DNA from: Vescimonas cirricatena
Lineage (GTDB): Bacteria; Bacillota; Clostridia; Oscillospirales; Oscillospiraceae
Reading direction: 5' to 3'
NCBI RefSeq assembly: GCF_020687045.1
Contig: NZ_JAJEPW010000001.1
Coordinates: 62,001-126,000 of the forward strand
DNA length: 64,000 nucleotides
A model generated the notes under the pieces. It was not told where the DNA came from. It made no database searches and worked only from the letters and a program-made list of their open reading frames with translations. The position numbers were made by a program, and so were the translations under genes. Below, piece by piece: positions 58,675 to 64,000 of this stretch (position 1 is the first letter of the stretch; each line of letters starts with the position of its first letter).

Positions 58675-59196
58675 ATGGCTACCATAGATTTGATCGTGTT
58701 GGGAATTTTGAAAAAGGAGCCAATGAGTGCCTACGATATTCAAAAATTAGTAGAATATAGAAAAATATCAAAATGGGTAAAAATCAGTACACCATCTATT
58801 TATAAAAAAGCAATTCAGTTGGAAGAAAAAGGACTAATCCGAGGCGAAATCGTAAAGGAAGGAAAGATGCCAGAAAAAGCAATTTACTCCCTAACAGAAG
58901 CTGGAGAAGCAGAATTTGAACGCCTCATGTTTGAGATTTCCGCAAAGCCGATTAACATTTTTCTTGACTTCAACGCTGTTATTGTAAATTTGGACTCCTT
59001 GCCGCCCGAAAAACAAAAGTCGTGCATAGCAGAGATTCAGGGAAATGTTAGTGTCTTAAAATCCTATTTGGAAGATAATATACGGGAAAAAGAAAATACC
59101 CCCAGCATTCCGGAAACAGGTATGGCTGTCTTGCGTCAGCAGTATGTACTGGTGGAAGCAATCCAAGAATGGATTAGTTCTTTAAATATTATCTGA
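58675..59196 (+). CDS. PadR-family regulator of the MATE pump
   Basis: The 173-aa protein has an N-terminal winged helix (DLIVLGILKKEPMSAYDIQK, STPSIYKKAIQLEEKGLIRG, EKAIYSLTEAGEAEFERLMF) and a longer C-terminal dimerisation part, as in Vir/PadR_s2-type repressors. It should bind the palindromes upstream of itself and of the MATE gene. The ATG at 58675 follows AAAGGG; a GTG nine bases earlier is an alternative start. Confidence 0.88.
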   Translation: MATIDLIVLGILKKEPMSAYDIQKLVEYRKISKWVKISTPSIYKKAIQLEEKGLIRGEIVKEGKMPEKAIYSLTEAGEAEFERLMFEISAKPINIFLDFNAVIVNLDSLPPEKQKSCIAEIQGNVSVLKSYLEDNIREKENTPSIPETGMAVLRQQYVLVEAIQEWISSLNII

Positions 59197-59260
59197 AACC
59201 AGTATTCTTACAGGAATTATAGTTGATTGAGTTATAGTGTTCATGTCTCATGGAAATAAG

Positions 59261-59298
59261 AAAGGCTTCGAGATCATTACGGTCTCGAAGCCTTTCTT
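59261..59298. terminator. terminator, duplicate copy B
   Basis: AAAGGCTTCGAGA pairs with TCTCGAAGCCTTT around TCATTACGG, followed by CTT. Nearly the same as copy A at 56528, including the CATTACGG loop. Confidence 0.85.
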
Positions 59299-59304
59299 GC
59301 TGTC

Positions 59305-59730
59305 TTAAAAGGGAGAGCTGTTAAACTTATATCCACTGCCCAGTACAGTGCGGATATAACCGCCTTTTGGCGTGTCCGGCGTCAGCTTGCGACGAATCTG
59401 ACTGATGATACTGGAAACGGCAGTTCCGCAGTGCTCACCATCTTTGCACCATATAGCTTCATAGATTTGATGAGCGGAAAATACCCAACCGGGATGACGG
59501 GCCAGATATGTAAGGACTGCAAATTCATGGTAAGTCAGAGCGATGAGAGTACTGTTGCAATATACGGTTTGCTCCTTCAGCCGAATTTCAAGACCAGGGA
59601 AGGAAAGTGCAGACTGAGGGAGGGATGGTGCAAGGTGGATAAACTCTGGCTCATCCGCAATAAGCTCCATGATTTTGTCGAGTATATGTTCTTCATGATC
59701 AGGAACGGACAGAATCAGAAGTTTACCCAT
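59305..59730 (-). CDS. orphan winged-helix regulator, copy 3
   Basis: The 141-aa paralogue has MGKLLILSVPDHEEHILDKI, LTYHEFAVLTYLARHPGWVF, CGTAVSSIISQIRRKLTPDT and YIRTVLGSGYKFNSSPF. It lies downstream of the permease genes with AGGA before the ATG at 59730. An in-frame GTG at 59751 is a weaker start. The three paralogues may recognise similar 11-bp repeats; targets are unknown. Confidence 0.85.
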   Translation of the reverse strand: MGKLLILSVPDHEEHILDKIMELIADEPEFIHLAPSLPQSALSFPGLEIRLKEQTVYCNSTLIALTYHEFAVLTYLARHPGWVFSAHQIYEAIWCKDGEHCGTAVSSIISQIRRKLTPDTPKGGYIRTVLGSGYKFNSSPF

Positions 59731-59770
59731 TTTGCTCACATCCTTTCTCACATGCCATTTTTGCGATATT

Positions 59771-62404
59771 TCACTCCGAAGTCCTCAGTCGTTCCACCAC
59801 AGTTCCCTTGTTAAAGAAGTGGAGAACGATCAGCGGAATGACCGCAGCCAGCAGCAGATAAAGCACACCAATGACCAGAACCGGAACCAATGTAATATTC
59901 AGAGTAAAGAACCACATGGAAGGGCCATTCAATGCGCTCTTTAGCACTGTGACAGCCAAGATTGCTGCGACTGCTCCGCCGATAATGTCTGCGCCTGCGG
60001 CATAATAGATGCCCTCATAGACCATCAGGCGGCGAAGCTGCTTGCCGGTCATACCGATGCTTTGCATGGTGGCGAACTCATGGCGGCGGGTGATGATGTT
60101 GGTAATGATCATGTTAGTAAAGTTGATCAGTCCTGCAAAGGCCATGATGCAGCCAATCAGACCGCCGATAACCAGAATCATGCTGCGTACTGAATCAAGC
60201 TGCTCTTTCAACAACTTGGTGGAAGTATAGGCAACCGAAGAATTTTCGCTCACATAGCTGCTCAAAAATTCTTCCATCTGCGGCTACAAGGCTTCATCCA
60301 CATTGAATCCATAAGTCAGCAGCGTGGGAGCGTCATAGATTTCCTTAAATACAGTGTCCGGCAGATATACAAAAGGAGCATCAGCGGCGATGTGTGCCTG
60401 GGCGGTGGTGCCTGTCGGCGTTTCGGTTTCTGTTCCCACGAGAATCGCTTTTGCAAGGATGGTGCTGGTTTTGACCAGTTCCCCATCTTTGTAGAAGGAA
60501 ATGCTCTCTCCAACCTGTAACTGATCGGTCAGCGGAGTGTTCCTTGGTTCCTCTGTCAGTTTGTCCATGGGGCAGCCAATAATGACATATTCTCCGGTAG
60601 CCATTTTCTGCGTTAGGGTTTCAGCATCTTTTTCGCCTTCAAAAATACGCATATCCGCCCAGAAATTTTCGGAGGCTCCCATTACATTACCAAAATAGCG
60701 CCTTTCGGTATCAGAACTTGTATACAGGCTATATCCCTGATAGCTTTGATTTACGACGCCTTCTTCCTCATGGAATAGCTCTATGCCGCTTAAATCTTCA
60801 AACCCATAGTCAACCAGCACATTTCTATCGTCTTTTGTATTTCGGTAAAGATAGCGTTCATCCTCAACTCCGGGCTGTCCGGCAATCAGATCCACCGCCT
60901 GCTGTGAGAGCGTATCTTCATGGTGCTGAACGCTTTCCATTACATTAAATGCGGCGGAGTTATAGACATTAAAATCTGTTCTGGTAACACGGTTTACCCA
61001 CTTTTCTTCATCAAGGCTTTGCGTCACAATGATGATAGAGTTAAACAGGACGATGCACAGAAGCAGGGAAATAATGATAAACGCTGAACGCCTGCGGTTG
61101 CGCCCCAGGTTGGAAAAGGCCATGCGGGACAGCTTTACTCCATTGGTACGCTTGGCACTTCTCTTTTTATAGGCGTTCTGCTCGGTGTAGCGGATCGCCT
61201 CCAGAGGAGAAATCTTTGCCGCCTTTTTTGCAGGCTTCCGGGTGCTGATAAACACGGTCAGGATCGTAAAGAGAGCGGCGATAACAAAGATCAGCGGCGA
61301 GGTCGATACGGATGTCCCCAGCATAGACGATTCAAGGCTGATGATTTCTGTCACGACAGGAAGCAGCACCCAACCGGCAAAGAAACCGGCGATCAGACCG
61401 ATGGGCAGCCCGATCAGCGTGAGCCAGACTGCCTGACGGTTCACAATGCCCTTGATCTGCCGTGTGGAAGTGCCAATCGTCCGCAGCAGGCCGTATTGAC
61501 GAACATCCTGCATCACAGAAATATCAAAGATATTGTAGATCAGCAGGTATCCGCACACGACAAACATCAGGATAAATACAACAGCAAACACGATGGACTC
61601 TGATGAAGTCAATCCCTGGGACATTTGATTTTCAGAGGCGAGAATGAAATTGTCTGCGCCCATATCCTCTGGATTGCCGCCAATGGAGTAAACGAACTCA
61701 TTCAACTGCTGCTGAACATTTGCTTTATTCTTCAGCACGACATCGGAAAAAGTAACGCCGGACATTTCATGGTCTACCGCATAAGTGTTCTGGACCACAT
61801 CGGGGTTTTCCTTTATAAACTGCTCTGAAACAGTCGCAACGCTCACAGAGTCATTGCTTGCTTCCCACCAGCCGGAAAGCACCATATCATAATGATAAGT
61901 TTTCCCCCGCAGTTCAAATTCCAACGGAACCTCTGCGCCAACCTTTGGTTCTACACCCAGCGCCTTCAGCGCCAAATCCGTAGTGGCGATCTCATTCGCT
62001 TTCTCCGGTGCTGCTCCGTGAGTAGGCACACAGAAGGTCAGCTCCTGCTGCACACTGTCCGCATAATTGATCTCAATGGAATGGCTGGAAGTATTGTTTG
62101 CATAGCCAATGATACGCCGGTGGCCTGCCTGCTCCACAAAATCGCTGTTTACAAGCTGCTCGTACTGTTCCTCCGTCATATACCCTAAAGTGCCATCCGC
62201 TTTACTGCCTTTCTGCATTTGCAGAGAGAGCTGGATGGAGGATGCCATATTGAACGCCAGGGAAGTGATAGAGGTAAATAGGAAAGCAGTCAGGATAATT
62301 GCCAGCAGCGCAGCCAGATTGCGGACCTTATTCTTCTTGAAATAGCGTTTGGATAGCTTGGTAATCACTTTGGAATTATTGTTGCCAAATAGAATGTCAT
62401 TCAT
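59771..62404 (-). pseudogene. FtsX-type ABC permease with in-frame amber stop
   Basis: The reading frame from 62404 (MNDILFGNNNSKVITKLSKR) runs through FtsX/MacB-like segments (RNLAALLAIILTAFLFTSIT, YLLIYNIFDISVMQDVRQYG) up to FNVDEAL. A single TAG at 60284-60286 interrupts it, then the same frame continues PQMEEFLSSYVSENSSVAYT and RRHEFATMQSIGMTGKQLRR to 59771. The neighbouring permease has Gln at the matching place, so a CAG to TAG change is likely. The C-terminal three helices would be lost. With an ATPase outside the window it would export lipids or peptides. Confidence 0.88.
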
Positions 62405-62425
62405 CTTGTCCACCCCCCTTTGCTT

Positions 62426-64000
62426 TTATTCATTTACCCGAAGCCGTTCTACAACACTTCGATTGTTAAAGAGCCGAAGTGCGACAACGGGAACAATAAA
62501 TGCCAGTACCAAAAAGAGAACCAGCATAATCAGTGCAGGCAGCAAGGTCATCTGGAATGTCATCATGATACTGCTTGGGCTGATTTCTACAAAAGCCCTT
62601 ACCAATGTCATGCCAAGCACACCAGCAGCCAGCGTACCGACAATCCCGGCCAGCAGCACATAGGAGAAACTTTCAGAAATCATCATCTTTCGGAGCTGCT
62701 GGTTCGTCATACCGATACTCTGCATGGTGGCAAACTCGTGCCGGCGGGTAATGATGTTTGTCATAACCAGATTGATGAAGTTGATTAGTCCCACCAGGGC
62801 AAACACATCGCCGATCACTCCGCCGATCAGAAGAACGACATTTTTAACACCAGAAACAGTTGCTTTCATCGTCAGGATAGAGGTATAGGCAACATCTGTA
62901 TCCTGCGCCAGATAGCTTTCCATCTCCTGCTGGTACTGTTCCTCTACATCAAAAAGGAAACCATACAAGGTAGGCGTTTCATAAATCTCCTTAAATTTGT
63001 TTTCAGCCATAAAAATTTTAGGACCTTCTATTATTTGTGCAATATTTGAACCGCCGCCAGTCATAGTCATATCGCTATTAGTAGCTACGGCTTTTGCGAT
63101 AATGGTAAACTCCTCGGTTGGAGTTCCATTTTCATAAAATTGAATGGTATCTCCAACTGATAATCCACAATAATCGGCGGCATCTGCCCCACCAAAGTTA
63201 CCATGATCGTCATATTCGCCCATTAAAATTACATTGTTACCATTCCAAAGTTTGTCTTTTAAGACAGATAAATCAGTTTCACCTTCGATAATGTCCAGCC
63301 GATTGAAGAAGTTTTCCGAAAAGCCAAATACATTTCCGAGGGGGTGGTTATCCGCAGTCAACCCAACAGTATGCCTATAATTTTCTGTTTGGTAAACACC
63401 TAAATTGAGGTGTTCCGGCAACATTCGCTGCTCCTTATATGTGTTATCAACCACATAGGGAGTTCCCCAGTCACAAGAGATATGGTCATCTTCAAAAGTG
63501 TTCCGGTACAGGTAGACTTCATTTGTGACTCCAGGCTGTTCTTTGATTTCTTCTGTTGCCTTTTCTGGAACAGTGCTGTTATGCCCAAAGTCATTTCCAA
63601 ACGCCGCCTGAATGCCTGGACTATATACTATAAAGTCACTTCGGGTCTGGTTTTCGATATAGGCATCTTCATCAAAGCTGCCGCTGAAGATAAACACCGA
63701 GTTCAAGAGGACAATGCTCAAAGTCAGAGAAATCACAATAAAGACTGTCCGGCGCTTATTGCGCTGAAGATTTGCCTTCGCCATGCGAGGAATGACTGCC
63801 CCGGAAATTGTCTTTTTTCGCTTTATGGAAACCGTGTCCTGCTCTACATAGCGGATAGCCTCGATAGGTGACACACGGGAGGCTTTCTTTACCGATTTTC
63901 TGGTGCTGATATAAACCGTGAGTCCTGAGAACAGGATTGCACCTGCGATAATTCCCAAATATGGGAGTGTGCCGACCTCAATATTTCCACCGCTGAAATC
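62426..64000 (-). CDS. FtsX-type ABC permease (5' partial)
   Basis: The frame is open to the right edge (first visible residues DFSGGNIEVGTLPYLGIIAG), so the N-terminal part is outside. It contains FtsX-type features (KASRVSPIEAIRYVEQDTVS, RNKRRTVFIVISLTLSIVLL, RRHEFATMQSIGMTNQQLRK). It is a paralogue of the downstream permease, so the two arose by tandem duplication and may form a heterodimeric transporter. The ATPase gene is probably just to the right. Confidence 0.87.
   Translation of the reverse strand, partial: DFSGGNIEVGTLPYLGIIAGAILFSGLTVYISTRKSVKKASRVSPIEAIRYVEQDTVSIKRKKTISGAVIPRMAKANLQRNKRRTVFIVISLTLSIVLLNSVFIFSGSFDEDAYIENQTRSDFIVYSPGIQAAFGNDFGHNSTVPEKATEEIKEQPGVTNEVYLYRNTFEDDHISCDWGTPYVVDNTYKEQRMLPEHLNLGVYQTENYRHTVGLTADNHPLGNVFGFSENFFNRLDIIEGETDLSVLKDKLWNGNNVILMGEYDDHGNFGGADAADYCGLSVGDTIQFYENGTPTEEFTIIAKAVATNSDMTMTGGGSNIAQIIEGPKIFMAENKFKEIYETPTLYGFLFDVEEQYQQEMESYLAQDTDVAYTSILTMKATVSGVKNVVLLIGGVIGDVFALVGLINFINLVMTNIITRRHEFATMQSIGMTNQQLRKMMISESFSYVLLAGIVGTLAAGVLGMTLVRAFVEISPSSIMMTFQMTLLPALIMLVLFLVLAFIVPVVALRLFNNRSVVERLRVNE

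Overview
The window looks like DNA from a gut-type Clostridia (Lachnospiraceae/Oscillospiraceae-like Firmicute). Evidence: strong AGGAGG ribosome binding sites, TTGACA/TATAAT promoters, many start-stop overlaps, Gram-positive lipoproteins, a CHAP-type conjugation protein, Tn916/Tn1549-style tyrosine integrases with small excisionases, and lantibiotic-type ABC modules. No rRNA, tRNA or CRISPR array was seen. Family names come from motif reading only, since no searches could be run.

Layout. (A) 1-25.6 kb is the right part of a first integrative conjugative element (ICE1). It opens with the end of a CHAP-domain transfer protein. A cargo region follows (1.8-18.4 kb): PadR with a HAAS membrane protein, a SLOG protein, an Xre-controlled ABC exporter operon, about ten small detoxification or resistance-type genes, and module 1 (two-component system, LanFEG-type ABC transporter and lipoprotein). 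Next come a frameshifted YhcG-type nuclease, an ImmA-like protease with its Xre repressor, a sigma-like regulator, a second sigma factor, a MazF fused to a zinc ribbon, four tandem excisionase paralogues and a frameshifted integrase. (B) 25.7-26.2 kb holds only the C-terminal tRNA-binding domain of methionyl-tRNA synthetase, squeezed between two element ends. (C) From 26.2 kb a second element (ICE2) begins with an intact integrase and excisionase facing left.

ICE2 continues with a roughly 700 bp RNA-like leader region. A long co-directional operon (28.5-47.2 kb) then encodes DNA processing: YqaJ exonuclease, RecD2-like helicase, a possible annealing protein, a CHC2/Toprim primase, PcfK and PcfJ homologues, and an NAD-dependent DNA ligase. 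It ends in a translationally coupled three-gene cassette (705, 824 and 209 aa) of unknown function. Module 2 (47.3-52.6 kb) repeats the two-component/LanFEG/lipoprotein theme of module 1, with the same operator architecture. It is followed by a ParM/ParR-like pair, an Xre repressor, a second SLOG protein and sigma-like genes. The right end (56.5-64 kb) carries two copies of an orphan winged-helix regulator flanking a MATE pump and its PadR regulator, then two FtsX-type permeases. The first permease has an in-frame amber stop and the second runs off the window.

The parts fit together as follows. Integration and excision genes sit at the 25.7 kb boundary, replication, repair and partition functions fill the ICE2 backbone, and the cargo of both elements is dominated by membrane export and sensing systems typical of antimicrobial-peptide or drug defence. 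The best candidates for new biology are the unknown three-gene cassette, the shared 4 x 11-bp operator of the two LanFEG modules, the two RNA-like structures at 28.2-28.5 kb, the excisionase array and the three orphan winged-helix paralogues.
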